A stretch of DNA of 64,000 nt from Cobetia sp. L2A1 (GCF_009796845.1 NZ_CP047025.1:744001-808000), one strand, 5' to 3'; positions 1-8,642 are shown, numbered from the stretch's first letter. Numbers and translations are program-made. The notes: generated from the sequence alone by a model not told the origin.

Positions 1-25
1 CAATGTCTATCCTGTGTCGCCAACG

Positions 26-59
26 AAAAAGGCCCTGACTGTTACCAGTCAGGGCCTTT
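26..59 (-). terminator. Intrinsic terminator of the tRNA-Met gene
   Basis: Read on the minus strand, an 11-bp GC-rich stem (GGCCCTGACTG pairing with CAGTCAGGGCC) closes a 4-nt loop and is followed by a run of five T. It lies about 12 bases beyond the 3' end of the tRNA, so it would end that transcript. The reverse orientation also has a short T run, so it could also stop plus-strand transcripts entering from outside the window. Confidence 0.85.
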
Positions 60-71
60 CGTAATCTTGGT

Positions 72-148
72 TGGTGGCTACACCCTGATTCGAACAGGGG
101 ACCCCATCATTATGAGTGATGTGCTCTAACCAGCTGAGCTATGTAGCC
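72..148 (-). tRNA. tRNA-Met (CAT), elongator
   Basis: The minus strand folds into a complete 77-nt cloverleaf with an encoded CCA end. The acceptor stem GGCTACA pairs with TGTAGCC, the D-arm contains AGCTCAGCTGGTTAGAGC, the anticodon loop CTCATAA gives anticodon CAT, and the T-loop is TTCGAAT. The sequence is close to E. coli elongator tRNA-Met (metT/metU). It does not have the mismatched first acceptor pair expected of the initiator tRNA. It stands alone, between a strong promoter and a terminator. Confidence 0.95.
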
Positions 149-163
149 GTCCAACGGGGGCGA

Positions 164-192
164 ATAATACGGATAGCCTGTAACGCTGTCAA
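164..192 (-). promoter_or_regulatory. Sigma-70 promoter of tRNA-Met
   Basis: On the minus strand a perfect -35 TTGACA and a -10 TATTAT (5 of 6) are separated by exactly 17 bases. Transcription would begin near 157, about 9 bases before the mature tRNA 5' end. The bases just after the -10 are GC-rich (CGCCCCCG), as in stringently controlled stable-RNA promoters; that control is inferred from family knowledge. Confidence 0.85.
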
Positions 193-206
193 GAAACAGG
201 CTGAGA

Positions 207-1541
207 TTACCGATAGCCACCGATATGTGTCTTGAGATTTTCGGGTAGCTCATCGCCTGAAATTGCGTGCGCGACAAGATCGGCACTGGCGCAGGCTAGC
301 GTGAAACCAAGGCTGCCATGGCCGGTATTCAGCCATAGATTATCTGGTGCATCATGTCGGGGCTTCACTCCGCGGATACTCGCATGATGAGTGCGTCCGA
401 TGAGCGGCGGCCCCTTGGGGGTGCTAGGGCGCAGCCCTGCCCATGGCGTTGCATCGGCAAAATTACCTGCCTCGGGAAAGGTATCGCTGGCAATGCGACG
501 GAGTGCAGCAATCCGGTCTTGTTCGATAGCAGGGGAGAATAGATCACGTTCGCGGCTGCCGATATCCACCATTGCGGCGATGCGTAACTGAGGAGTATCG
601 CCGTATTCGAGGTGTGCATAGACCACCTTGCGAGCAGCGTCAGTGACACTGATACGCGGTGCGATAGCCTCTTGTGAGAGCGGCAAGGTGAGGCTGTATC
701 CCTTCAGTGGCTGGATAGGCAACTGAATGTCGAGTGTACGGACTAATGCTGCGCTGTGATTGCCTGCTGCCAATATGACTTCATCCACTTCCAGGCGCTC
801 ACGACTGCCATCGATATGGGTGAGCTCAAGATGCTGAATGCGCTGATTCTCCATCGCAAGGGGTGCCACCCGGGTGCTTGCGAGACGCGTGTAACGACCG
901 GAATGGGTGAGTTGACGCTCCAGTGCCTGGCAGAAGGCTCGGCAGTCAGCTGTTTCATCCGAGGCACTGAAAATGCCACCAGCGAGTATTGATGTCTGTG
1001 TGGCAAGTGCGGGCTCCAATGACACACATTGTTGGGCACTGAGTGGCTGCTGTTCATCAGGGGCTATTCGCGTAGCGATGGCCTTGTCGAGTGCCTGCTG
1101 ATCGCGATGAATGACCAGTTTGCCGGTCTTTCGCCAAGCGAAGTCTGTCAGCCCATCTTGCTCGCGCCACTGTGTCAGTATCTTCTGGCTGTGGTGTGCC
1201 AGTGACAAAAGCTGTGCGGCACTTAGTTGATGCTGACGACGATGACAGGCCGCCAGGAATTGTGCAGCCCAGCGCCACTGTGCAAGGTCGAGTTGTGGAC
1301 GTACTCTGAGTGGGGCCTCGCTGCCGGCCAGTAACCACTTGATGGCCTGTAAGGGCACGCCACTGTCTGCCAATGGTGCCACATAGCGATAGCTGAGCTG
1401 GCCGCCATTGGCATGACTGGTTTCGCTGGCAACCTCAGCATGAGCATCGATGAGTGTGACGTTGTGGCCGGCGCGGATGAGTGCGTATGCACTGGTAAGG
1501 CCGATGACGCCGCCGCCGATGATAGTGACATGACGCTGCAT
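207..1541 (-). CDS. D-amino-acid dehydrogenase-like FAD oxidoreductase (DadA family)
   Basis: This 444-residue DAO-superfamily enzyme would oxidatively deaminate D-amino acids to 2-oxo acids, passing electrons through FAD to the respiratory chain. The N-terminus carries the dinucleotide-binding motif GGGVIGLTSAYALIRAG, and the family hallmark SHANGGQLSY follows near residue 45. A C-terminal segment ending NTGHGSLGFTLACASADLVA is the second FAD contact. The start at 1541 is chosen because AGGAG lies 6 bases upstream and homologues begin just before the GGG motif; an upstream in-frame ATG at 1586 adds 15 non-homologous residues. It is divergent from a LysR regulator, with a LysR-type dyad between them. 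The exact substrate is not visible; dadX (alanine racemase), often linked to dadA, is absent. Confidence 0.82.
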   Translation of the reverse strand: MQRHVTIIGGGVIGLTSAYALIRAGHNVTLIDAHAEVASETSHANGGQLSYRYVAPLADSGVPLQAIKWLLAGSEAPLRVRPQLDLAQWRWAAQFLAACHRRQHQLSAAQLLSLAHHSQKILTQWREQDGLTDFAWRKTGKLVIHRDQQALDKAIATRIAPDEQQPLSAQQCVSLEPALATQTSILAGGIFSASDETADCRAFCQALERQLTHSGRYTRLASTRVAPLAMENQRIQHLELTHIDGSRERLEVDEVILAAGNHSAALVRTLDIQLPIQPLKGYSLTLPLSQEAIAPRISVTDAARKVVYAHLEYGDTPQLRIAAMVDIGSRERDLFSPAIEQDRIAALRRIASDTFPEAGNFADATPWAGLRPSTPKGPPLIGRTHHASIRGVKPRHDAPDNLWLNTGHGSLGFTLACASADLVAHAISGDELPENLKTHIGGYR

Positions 1542-1617
1542 GGCAGGCTCCTGATAGAAGATCGTCTGAGCATGCCTGTTGAACAAGAGCAGGGCGAATG
1601 AAAGCCTGTCGATATGG

Positions 1618-1634
1618 CATAACCTTGGGTTATG
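1618..1634. promoter_or_regulatory. LysR-type operator between dadA-like gene and its regulator
   Basis: A perfect 17-bp dyad, CATAACC-TTG-GGTTATG, contains both the T-N11-A signature and the ATAA-N7-TTAT core known for LysR-family boxes. It lies 76 bases upstream of the dehydrogenase start and 105 bases upstream of the divergent LysR start. This placement suits coupled activation and autoregulation. The assignment of this regulator to this site is inference. Confidence 0.6.
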
Positions 1635-1739
1635 GCTGCGAGGGTGCAGTGGCGCATGTCGCTCGTCGCCATGACTCGCGTATGCTGCCTATCCAGAGGA
1701 TATTCAGCACTGGCTACTGAAGCGTGACGGGAAGGCAGA

Positions 1740-2669
1740 ATGCGACTCAGAGATCTCGAGATATTTCATGCTGTGTTGCAGGCGGGCAGTGTCACGGGTG
1801 CCGCACGGCTGCTACATATCTCCCAGCCAGCGGCGAGCAAGGCCTTGCAGCAGATTGAGCGGCAATGGGGCATCGTGTTGTTCACGCGTAGCGCAGGGCA
1901 GCTGTACCCCACTGAGGCGGCTCGCCAGATGGAGACGGCGAGCCAGGGGATGCTAGGGCAGCTGGACGAGGTAAAGCGGCTAGCGGTTGGTTTGCGGTGT
2001 GGCGAGGAGCAAGCGCTCAAGGTGGTTACCACGCCCGCGATTGCTCAACAGCTGCTACCACAAGCGTTAGGGCAATGGCGTCGTCGTCATGCGCAGGTTA
2101 GGTGTGAGCTGGCGACTCAGCATACGCGAGAAATCGTCGATGCCTTGCTGCTGCATGAAGCAGAGCTCGGCTTTACGCTTAGCCCACCCATGCACCCGGC
2201 GCTGGCAACGCGTACGCTCTTGAGGATGCCGCTGATGGTACTGGCTCCTGAAGGCTACTGGACGCGGGATTGCCACAATATGGCCTTGCCATTATCAGCA
2301 TTGGCGGGCGTGCGCCTGGTTGCATTGGGAGTACATGATCCATTGGCCAGGCATCTTGATAGTCTATTGGCGAGCGCAGAGCAGCACCTGCGTGATAATC
2401 CGGCACATATCATCACGCGCGTACAGACATACCCACTGGCAGCGGCCTTGGTGCAGGCGGGGGAGGGCCTTGCGGTTGTCGACGCGTTGACGGCATATAC
2501 CGCCAGCGCGACACAAGGGCTGATGGCGCGCCCTTTGCCAGCGGCAGGTGAGCTGATGCTTAGTGCGGTGTGGCGGCGCAAGGAGGGGCGCTCTCGCATC
2601 GCGCAATCACTTGCTGACAACCTGGCACGTCAGGCGGCGCAGTGGTTGGAGCTTGCGTCTGACGTTTGA
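1740..2669 (+). CDS. LysR-family transcriptional regulator
   Basis: This is a 309-residue LysR-type regulator of normal family length. Residues 1-60 form the winged helix-turn-helix, with the recognition region GSVTGAARLLHISQPAASKA at about 16-35. The rest is the periplasmic-binding-protein-like effector domain. It begins MRLRDLEIFHAVLQ, the usual start of the family. The gene is transcribed away from the DadA-like dehydrogenase and most likely controls it in response to a D-amino acid or related ligand; the effector is inferred only from context. It ends 40 bases before a bidirectional terminator that it shares with the convergent ychF. Confidence 0.9.
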   Translation: MRLRDLEIFHAVLQAGSVTGAARLLHISQPAASKALQQIERQWGIVLFTRSAGQLYPTEAARQMETASQGMLGQLDEVKRLAVGLRCGEEQALKVVTTPAIAQQLLPQALGQWRRRHAQVRCELATQHTREIVDALLLHEAELGFTLSPPMHPALATRTLLRMPLMVLAPEGYWTRDCHNMALPLSALAGVRLVALGVHDPLARHLDSLLASAEQHLRDNPAHIITRVQTYPLAAALVQAGEGLAVVDALTAYTASATQGLMARPLPAAGELMLSAVWRRKEGRSRIAQSLADNLARQAAQWLELASDV

Positions 2670-2708
2670 GGACTGATGCACTGAGAGGCTGAGTCTCATG
2701 AAGACGCA

Positions 2709-2744
2709 AAACGCCCCTGATCTCGTAAGAAATCAGGGGCGTTT
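2709..2744. terminator. Bidirectional intrinsic terminator between LysR gene and ychF
   Basis: A 13-bp perfect stem, AAACGCCCCTGAT pairing with ATCAGGGGCGTTT, closes a 10-nt loop. The A/T ends of the stem supply short U tracts on either strand. It lies between two convergent genes and can serve both. Confidence 0.8.
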
Positions 2745-2748
2745 GCCA

Positions 2749-2774
2749 GATCACCCGATGATCATCGGGTGATC
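2749..2774. repeat. Perfect 26-bp palindrome with three GATC sites
   Basis: The half-site GATCACCCGATGA is followed directly by its exact reverse complement, with no spacer. Dam-type GATC sites occur at both ends and in the centre. It lies 4 bases beyond the bidirectional terminator and 48 bases before the ychF stop. It has no U tract, so it is not a classical terminator by itself. Confidence 0.75.
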
Positions 2775-2822
2775 ACTGCCTATCAGTCGGTTCACGCGTG
2801 GGCTTCATGCATGAGACAAGAC

Positions 2823-3914
2823 TCAGACATTGAAGCGGTAGTGCACCACGTCGCCATCCTTGAGGATGTAGTCCTTGCCTTCCAGACGCCACTTGCCAGC
2901 ATCCTTGGCGCCCTGCTCACCGGTGTAGGCGATAAAATCGTCATAGGCGACGACTTCGGCACGAATGAAGCCTTTCTGGAAGTCGGTGTGGATGACACCA
3001 GCGCCTTCCGGTGCCGTTGCCCCAATCTTGATGGTCCATGCACGAACTTCCTTCACACCCGCGGTGAAGTAGGTCTGCAAGCCGAGCAGCTCATAGCCGG
3101 CGCGTATCACGCGATCCAGCCCCGGCTCTTCCATACCCAGTTCGCTGAGGAACATCTCGCGCTCTTCTTCATCAAGCTCGGAGATTTCAGCTTCGATCTT
3201 GTTGCATACCGGCACCACGCTTGCGCCTTCAGTAGCCGCAATCTCGCGCACGATATCGAGGTAGGGATTGTTCTCAAACCCTTCTTCACTGACGTTGGCG
3301 ATATACATGGTCGGCTTGAGGGTCAGGAAGCCGAAGCCTCTGAGCGCCTTGAGATCATCCTCGGTCAGGCCAAAGCTACGCAGCGGCTGACCTTCGGCCA
3401 GGTGCGGCTGGATACGCTCCAGTACAGCCTTGGTGACAATGGCTTCCTTGTCGCCGCCCTTGGCGACACGTGCCAGGCGCTGAATGCTGCGCTCGACGCT
3501 ATCGAGATCAGCCAGTGCCAGCTCGATATTGATCGTTTCGATATCGGCAGCCGGATCGACATGGTTGGCAACATGGATGACGTTCTCGTCTTCGAAGCAG
3601 CGAACCACGTGCGCGATGGCATCGGTCTCGCGGATATTGGCGAGGAACTTGTTGCCCAGGCCTTCACCTTTCGATGCGCCGGCGACAAGGCCTGCGATAT
3701 CCACGAATTCCATGGTCGTCGGCAGCACCTTCTCAGGCTTGACGATCGCGGCCAGTGCAGCCAGGCGCGGATCCGGCATCGGCACGATACCGGTGTTCGG
3801 CTCGATGGTGCAGAAAGGGAAGTTCTCGGCGTCGATGCCTGACTTGGTCAGTGCATTGAAGAGAGTGGACTTGCCGACGTTCGGGAGGCCGACGATGCCG
3901 CAATTGAAACCCAT
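2823..3914 (-). CDS. ychF: Redox-regulated ATPase/GTPase YchF (OLA1 family)
   Basis: This 363-residue protein has exactly the family length. The P-loop GLPNVGKST lies at about residues 8-16, with the Obg-like switch region and a C-terminal TGS domain ([14 protein letters not shown] to the end). YchF binds ATP in preference to GTP and associates with ribosomes; it is linked to oxidative-stress responses and suppresses translation from some leaderless messages. The start at 3914 gives the canonical [12 protein letters not shown]; a further in-frame extension to 3998 is not conserved. It follows pth, as in most gammaproteobacteria, but here about 370 bases separate the two. Confidence 0.95.
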   Translation of the reverse strand: MGFNCGIVGLPNVGKSTLFNALTKSGIDAENFPFCTIEPNTGIVPMPDPRLAALAAIVKPEKVLPTTMEFVDIAGLVAGASKGEGLGNKFLANIRETDAIAHVVRCFEDENVIHVANHVDPAADIETINIELALADLDSVERSIQRLARVAKGGDKEAIVTKAVLERIQPHLAEGQPLRSFGLTEDDLKALRGFGFLTLKPTMYIANVSEEGFENNPYLDIVREIAATEGASVVPVCNKIEAEISELDEEEREMFLSELGMEEPGLDRVIRAGYELLGLQTYFTAGVKEVRAWTIKIGATAPEGAGVIHTDFQKGFIRAEVVAYDDFIAYTGEQGAKDAGKWRLEGKDYILKDGDVVHYRFNV

Positions 3915-4283
3915 GGCGCTAGATCCTGGTGTGACGTATCGAATGAGGGTGTCGCTGTCAGTTGTCTCAACCGGCTGGCCATTATCTACGAGGCGCAAAC
4001 GCTGCTGGGAAACCGACTGACAGGCACGATTTAACTAGGCGGGAAGTGTAAGGCCTCATGCCGCTTAGGTCATCCATTGGGCGCATGTGGAGCGACAAAT
4101 GATGAAAAAAGAGGTGCTGCGATAGGGGATGCTGCGATGTTACTGCAATAGCGGTACTGCGATAGATAACGCGCACAGAGGCATGTCATCTGAATTCGAG
4201 GGGGTGTCGCTGATCTCACGTCTGCACTCGTCACGCAGTCGCTGATGCTGTGCATCGACTGGGCTTTGCGCTGGACGGTTGAG
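3915..4283. other. Intergenic region between pth and ychF with short repeats
   Basis: I see no convincing gene in these 369 bases. The only structure is a cluster of four near-identical octamers, CTGCRATR, beginning at about 4117, 4132, 4143 and 4157 on the plus strand. The ychF promoter presumably lies here, on the minus strand, but no good -35/-10 pair stands out. Confidence 0.5.
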
Positions 4284-4868
4284 CTAAGGCTTGAAGGAAT
4301 GCAGGCGGTTCATGGCACGTGCCCACTCACCATTGATGGCTTCAGGCAGAGTCATGACAATTTCGTCGATAGCAGCGTCAATGGATTGACGTTCTGCCTT
4401 GCCGGGGCGGCCGAGTACGAAATTGGTCACCAGATTGGCATTGCCGGGATGACCGATACCGATGCGGGCACGATGGAATGATTTATCATTGCCTAGTGCA
4501 CTGATGATGTCGCGTAGCCCATTGTGGCCGCCATGACCACCACCCTGCTTGTAGCGTGCGGTGCCGGGTTCGATGTCCAGCTCATCGTGAGCGACGAGCA
4601 GTTCATCCGGGGCAAGCTTGTAGAAGTTGCACAATGCGGCCACGGCCTGACCGCTGCGATTCATGAACGTCGATGGGAACAGCAAATGCAGATCCTGGCC
4701 GGCGAAGACAAGCTTCGCGTATTGGCCATGGAACTTGCGTTCCGGACGCAACGTGGTGTGACCGTGGCGCGCAAGGGCATCAAGGAGCCAGACGCCAGCA
4801 TTGTGACGGGTGTCTTCGTATTCGTTCCCCGGGTTACCGAGGCCGATGATCGCTTTCACCTGTGACAT
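4284..4868 (-). CDS. pth: Peptidyl-tRNA hydrolase
   Basis: This 194-residue enzyme cleaves the ester bond of peptidyl-tRNAs that drop off ribosomes, recycling tRNA. The N-terminal signature IIGLGNPGNEYEDTRHNAG (residues 7-25) contains Asn12 and the catalytic His22. The motifs FMNRSGQAV and HDELDIEPG, and the glycine-rich GGGHGGHNGLRD, are all present. Its length matches E. coli Pth (194 residues). An AAGGAG lies 11 bases before the ATG. It follows rplY by 33 bases and is probably cotranscribed with it. Confidence 0.96.
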   Translation of the reverse strand: MSQVKAIIGLGNPGNEYEDTRHNAGVWLLDALARHGHTTLRPERKFHGQYAKLVFAGQDLHLLFPSTFMNRSGQAVAALCNFYKLAPDELLVAHDELDIEPGTARYKQGGGHGGHNGLRDIISALGNDKSFHRARIGIGHPGNANLVTNFVLGRPGKAERQSIDAAIDEIVMTLPEAINGEWARAMNRLHSFKP

Positions 4869-4901
4869 GCGTTATCTGGCTCCTTGATTTAGAAGGCTGC
4901 G

Positions 4902-5540
4902 TTATTCTGCAGCAGCTTCTTCGCCTTCACCGGCAGCTTCGTCTTCTTCAGCAGCGGCGATGTTCGGACGAGTCACATTGACCACTGCGGCGTCGTGATC
5001 AGCACCGTGGGAAAGCGCAACAGACTCAGCGCCTTCCGGCAGAGTGATGTCAGACAGGTGCAGAGTGTGGCCGACTTCCAGTGCGGACACGTCCAGCTCC
5101 AGGTATTCCGGCAGTGCAGACGGCAGGCAGCTGATTTCGATGTCAGTCGCCATGACGTGCAGTACGCCGTCCTGGTCATTGACGCCGACACAGGCTTCCT
5201 GGCCAGTGATGTGCAGCGGCACATTCATGGTCAGTTTCTGGGTCAGATCGATGCGCAGGAAATCGATGTGAATCAGCAGCGGCTTGAACGGGTGACGCTG
5301 CAGGTCACGAATGACGACTTTCTCTTCCAGGCCAGCAACATTCAGCGTGATGATGGAGGAGTAGAACGCCTCGTCATCAACAGCTTTGTACAGGCTCGGC
5401 TTGTCGATCATGATCGGTGTCGGAGCTTTGTCAGCACCGTAGATGATGCCCGGCACGAAGTCGTTCGTATGACGCAGGCGGCGGCTCGCACCTTTCCCCA
5501 GGTCTTTACGAACTTCAGCATTCAGTTTGAACAGTTTCAT
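4902..5540 (-). CDS. rplY: Ribosomal protein bL25, long CTC form
   Basis: This 212-residue protein is the long (TL5/CTC) form of bL25. An N-terminal 5S-rRNA-binding domain of about 90 residues is followed by a C-terminal beta domain and an acidic alanine/glutamate tail ([15 protein letters not shown]). It binds 5S rRNA in the central protuberance of the 50S subunit. Two nearby ATGs are possible. The second, at 5540, is preferred because TGAGG lies at a sensible distance and [17 protein letters not shown] is the usual start; the first would leave a 1-base spacing. It lies downstream of prs, with a stem-loop between them. Confidence 0.95.
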   Translation of the reverse strand: MKLFKLNAEVRKDLGKGASRRLRHTNDFVPGIIYGADKAPTPIMIDKPSLYKAVDDEAFYSSIITLNVAGLEEKVVIRDLQRHPFKPLLIHIDFLRIDLTQKLTMNVPLHITGQEACVGVNDQDGVLHVMATDIEISCLPSALPEYLELDVSALEVGHTLHLSDITLPEGAESVALSHGADHDAAVVNVTRPNIAAAEEDEAAGEGEEAAAE

Positions 5541-5609
5541 TTTACACATACCTCAAGGGTCAATGAGAATCCGGCAACCCCCGCGACCAGAGCGCTGCCG
5601 GACTCATGA

Positions 5610-5637
5610 GGCCGACTCGAAGATGTTCGAGTCGGCC
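5610..5637 (-). other. Strong stem-loop between prs and rplY
   Basis: A perfect 12-bp stem, GGCCGACTCGAA pairing with TTCGAGTCGGCC, closes a 4-nt loop. On the minus strand, the direction of both neighbours, no T run follows, so it looks more like an RNA-processing or partial-attenuation element than a full terminator. Confidence 0.55.
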
Positions 5638-5719
5638 GCTTGTCAGCAGAAGACGGATCTTCTACTGCTGTCAGTGTCATCTTCCGAATCACTGGCGAAA
5701 CATGTTCGCCGAGTGGGTC

Positions 5720-6661
5720 TTAGTGGAACATGGCGCTGACGGATTCTTCATTGCTGACGCGACGGATTGCTTCGGCGATCAGACCTGCCACGGTGAGCTG
5801 GCGAATCTTGCCTGAGCGACGAGCGGCGTCGGACAGTGGAATGGTATCGGCAACGACCACTTCGTCCAGCACGGAGTTGGTGATGTTGTCGACGGCCGGG
5901 CCGGACAGGATGGCGTGTGACGCATAGGCCACAACGCGATCAGCGCCGTGATCCTTGAGCGCTTCGCCTGCCTTGCACAGCGTGCCAGCGGTATCGATCA
6001 TGTCATCGACCAGTACGCAGGTGCGGCCCTTGATATCACCGATGATGTTCATCACCTGGGCCTGGTTGGCCTGGGGACGACGCTTGTCGATGATCGCCAG
6101 CTCGCAGTTGAGCTGCTTGGCGATGGCACGGGCACGTACGACACCGCCCACATCAGGGGAGACGACGATCAGATTGTCATAGTTCTGACGTTCGATGTCG
6201 TCGAGCAGAATCGGTGAGCCGTAGACGTTGTCTACTGGCACATCGAAGAAGCCCTGAATCTGGTCGGCATGCAGGTCCATGGTCATGACGCGATTCACGC
6301 CAGCCTTGACCATCATGTCCGCGACCACCTTCGCCGAGATCGGTACGCGAGCAGAGCGCACGCGACGATCCTGGCGGGCGTAACCGAAGTACGGTACGAC
6401 CGCAGTGATGCGCGCCGCTGACGCACGACGCAACGCGTCCACCATCAGGATCAGCTCCATCAGGTTGTCGTTGGTCGGTGCGCAGGTGGACTGCATGATG
6501 AAGACGTCCTTGCCGCGAACGTTTTCGTTGATTTCTACCGCAATCTCGCCATCGCTGAATTGACCGACGGTTGCATGGCCCAGGCGGGTATCGAGGGCTT
6601 CAGCTACCTTGCGGGCGAGAGCGGGATTGGCATTCCCCGCGAATACCATCAGTTTAGACAC
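5720..6661 (-). CDS. prs: Ribose-phosphate pyrophosphokinase (PRPP synthetase)
   Basis: This 313-residue class I PRPP synthase converts ribose 5-phosphate and ATP to PRPP and AMP, feeding purine, pyrimidine, histidine, tryptophan and NAD synthesis. Visible signatures include [16 protein letters not shown], the catalytic flexible-loop region [10 protein letters not shown], the divalent-cation motif [12 protein letters not shown] and the PRPP-binding loop [14 protein letters not shown]. The start codon is GTG at 6661, with an AAAGG-like site upstream; the predicted start [13 protein letters not shown] is standard. tRNA-Gln lies just upstream, in the same direction. Confidence 0.97.
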   Translation of the reverse strand: MSKLMVFAGNANPALARKVAEALDTRLGHATVGQFSDGEIAVEINENVRGKDVFIMQSTCAPTNDNLMELILMVDALRRASAARITAVVPYFGYARQDRRVRSARVPISAKVVADMMVKAGVNRVMTMDLHADQIQGFFDVPVDNVYGSPILLDDIERQNYDNLIVVSPDVGGVVRARAIAKQLNCELAIIDKRRPQANQAQVMNIIGDIKGRTCVLVDDMIDTAGTLCKAGEALKDHGADRVVAYASHAILSGPAVDNITNSVLDEVVVADTIPLSDAARRSGKIRQLTVAGLIAEAIRRVSNEESVSAMFH

Positions 6662-6733
6662 GCGCAGCCACCTTTGGAGTCTTGTGGGATCTCGGGAGTG
6701 GAGAATTCCGGGTTGACCGGGAACGGCCAGGAT

Positions 6734-6808
6734 TGGCTGGGGTACCAGGATTTGAACCTGGGAATGTCGGTATCAGAAACCGGTGCCTTACCACTTGGCG
6801 ATACCCCA
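6734..6808 (-). tRNA. tRNA-Gln (CTG)
   Basis: The minus strand contains a 75-nt tRNA with encoded CCA. The acceptor arm TGGGGTA pairs with TACCCCA, the D-arm is GCCAAGTGGTAAGGC, the anticodon loop TTCTGAT gives CTG, and the T-loop is TTCAAAT. It closely matches bacterial tRNA-Gln, including the weak first acceptor pair typical of that isotype. It lies 29 bases after the ispE stop and 72 bases before prs, so it may be cut from an ispE-prs transcript; this position is conserved in Pseudomonas and relatives. Confidence 0.95.
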
Positions 6809-6837
6809 GCAACGTTCACTTCAACCATTTGCTGTGC

Positions 6838-7725
6838 TCAGGCCTGAGCCAGAGCAGCATGTAGAGGGGAGATGTTGCAACCGCGTGCCAGGAAGGTGTG
6901 CCACATTGGGCGCTCGCATGCGAGTTTGCCCAGCACCTTGCTGGCCTGTCGTGCGTCATCAAACGCACAGAACACACAGGCGCCGGTGCCCGTCAGTCTG
7001 GCGGTGCCGAAATGATTCAGCCAGTTCAGAGCGTCGGCGACTGCCGGGTACAAAGTGCTTACGACGACTTCGCAGTCGTTTCGGCCCCCCTGCAGTGCGC
7101 GCGCCATACTAATAGCGGGGCTGGAACGTGTCAATTGCGGGTGGCCGAATACGGCAGGGGTTGAGACCTCGATTCCGGGGTGAATAACCACAAACCATGG
7201 GGTATCAAGCGTAGCGGGCGACAGCTTCTCGCCAACGCCCTCAGCCCAGGCAGCAAAGCCACGCACGAAGACAGGCACATCGGCTCCCAGCTCAAGGCCT
7301 AGTTCGGCTAGAGCGTCTTCGCCTAGCGATAGCTTCCATAGGCGGTCGAGTGCCAAGAGTGTTGTGGCGGCATCGCTACTACCACCCCCGAGGCCGCCGC
7401 CCATCGGCAGTATTTTCTCTAGTCGGATATCGACGCCAGGCAGTGCTGATACCGCCATCTTGTCTTGTGCCACTGCGGCTTCACGCAGTCGCCGTGCCGC
7501 ACGTACGATCAGATTGGTTTCCTCGGGCACGCCATCAATGGCAGGCGTCAGAGTGATGGCGTCATCGTCACGCAACTGAAAGTGCAAGGTATCGCCGTGA
7601 TCGAGAAACTGGAACAGGGTTTGTAGCTCGTGATAGCCATCGGCGCGCTGCCCGGTAATGTGCAGCATGCGGTTCAGCTTGGCAGGTGCCGGTAGGCTGA
7701 GGGCGGAGAGAGTCGAGTGGGTCAC
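6838..7725 (-). CDS. ispE: 4-diphosphocytidyl-2-C-methyl-D-erythritol kinase
   Basis: This 295-residue GHMP kinase phosphorylates CDP-methylerythritol in the non-mevalonate (MEP) isoprenoid pathway. The N-terminal PAPAKLNRMLHITGQRADGYHEL contains the substrate-binding Lys and His. The ATP-binding glycine-rich loop ILPMGGGLGGGSSDAATTL lies at about residue 105, and the C-terminal motif ARLTGTGACVFCAF closes the site. Translation appears to start with GTG at 7725, preceded by AGGA. An intrinsic terminator upstream separates it from lolB, although the two are adjacent. Confidence 0.95.
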   Translation of the reverse strand: MTHSTLSALSLPAPAKLNRMLHITGQRADGYHELQTLFQFLDHGDTLHFQLRDDDAITLTPAIDGVPEETNLIVRAARRLREAAVAQDKMAVSALPGVDIRLEKILPMGGGLGGGSSDAATTLLALDRLWKLSLGEDALAELGLELGADVPVFVRGFAAWAEGVGEKLSPATLDTPWFVVIHPGIEVSTPAVFGHPQLTRSSPAISMARALQGGRNDCEVVVSTLYPAVADALNWLNHFGTARLTGTGACVFCAFDDARQASKVLGKLACERPMWHTFLARGCNISPLHAALAQA

Positions 7726-7784
7726 GGCGGGGCGGTCCTGTCAGGTATCGGGCGCATTGTGCAATGTTGGCATCAGAGGCTATC

Positions 7785-7823
7785 AAAAAGACGGCCGGCC
7801 TGTGAGCAGGTCGGCCGTCTTTT
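7785..7823. terminator. Intrinsic terminator between lolB and ispE
   Basis: A long stem (AAAAGACGGCCG with CGGCCGTCTTTT, extended by CCTG/CAGG) closes a 4-nt loop. T runs are present on both strands. On the minus strand it would end the lolB transcript, implying that ispE has its own promoter in the 60 bases before its start or depends on read-through. Confidence 0.8.
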
Positions 7824-7887
7824 GATGATAGGCCGGCTGATGTGAGTGAGATAATGGTGCTTGAGCGATGGAGCTAGAGCTTGTGAC

Positions 7888-8538
7888 TTACAGGGCCTGC
7901 CACTGATTGACGATCAGCGTCGCGGTCAGGTCGCCATAGTAGAGCTTGAGTTTGCGCGGCAGCCACATGCCTTCAGCACGCGTCCAGTCCTGGTAGCTCA
8001 CTTTCCATCCGTCTTGATGCAACGTGGCGGGGAAGCCTTGTGCATCTTCCTCCAGCTGGTGGGCACCTTTACTCGGCAAGCCGCGCACCCAGTCATTCAG
8101 CGCGCCTAACGGCAATGACCACCCCAGCTGCTGCAGCATCAGGCTTTCGGCATCGGGAGCCTCAAAGTCACCATCTGAAGAGTTGAGGCGGACACCGTCA
8201 GCGTCACGCGTCACGGTAGTACGGCCTGCCCCCAGCGGACCCGTGATCAGCATGCGGTAATCGTCGCCATCCTGCTGCCAGTCAAGATTGGCGCTGTGGC
8301 CTTCATCTGGTGTGCGGATACCGACCTTGCCGGCCAGCTGCCAATGTGTCAGTGCTTCAAGGGATGTCGCTTGTTGCTGCCAATCACCATCACTACGGGT
8401 CAGGTCACCGGCATTATCGCTAGCCATCTGACTGGCGCAGCCGCTCAGCACCAGTGTCATGGCTAACAAGATGGAGGTCAGCAGACGGCGTGCGAAAGGT
8501 AATGAAGCATTGGATACAGACAGTGAAGAGGTCGTCAT
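7888..8538 (-). CDS. lolB: Outer-membrane lipoprotein LolB
   Basis: This 216-residue protein is the outer-membrane receptor that takes lipoproteins from the periplasmic carrier LolA and inserts them. A lipoprotein signal peptide (about 33 residues, hydrophobic LLTSILLAMTLVL) ends in the lipobox LSGC, with Cys34 as the lipid-modified residue. The mature part shows LolB features such as HWQLAGKVGIRTPDEGHSANLDW. The start at 8538 is chosen because a GGAAGG lies about 10 bases upstream and the signal peptide has normal length; an upstream ATG at 8670 would add 44 residues that cross a short tandem repeat. Gene context (TPR gene, lolB, ispE) supports the call. Confidence 0.93.
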   Translation of the reverse strand: MTTSSLSVSNASLPFARRLLTSILLAMTLVLSGCASQMASDNAGDLTRSDGDWQQQATSLEALTHWQLAGKVGIRTPDEGHSANLDWQQDGDDYRMLITGPLGAGRTTVTRDADGVRLNSSDGDFEAPDAESLMLQQLGWSLPLGALNDWVRGLPSKGAHQLEEDAQGFPATLHQDGWKVSYQDWTRAEGMWLPRKLKLYYGDLTATLIVNQWQAL

Positions 8539-8642
8539 GACGCAGAAACCTTCCAGATGGCGAGGGAGTTGAGAGTGGTCACACGTTGAGCGATGGTAAA
8601 AGCAATCAGGACAATGGACTCGTGACCCTGCAGAAAGTGCCG

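Noticed and set aside
2769..3842. A 357-codon plus-strand open frame opposite ychF
   Set aside because: It is the antisense shadow of a strongly conserved gene; the translated sequence has no recognisable domain and its start lies in the palindrome-terminator region.
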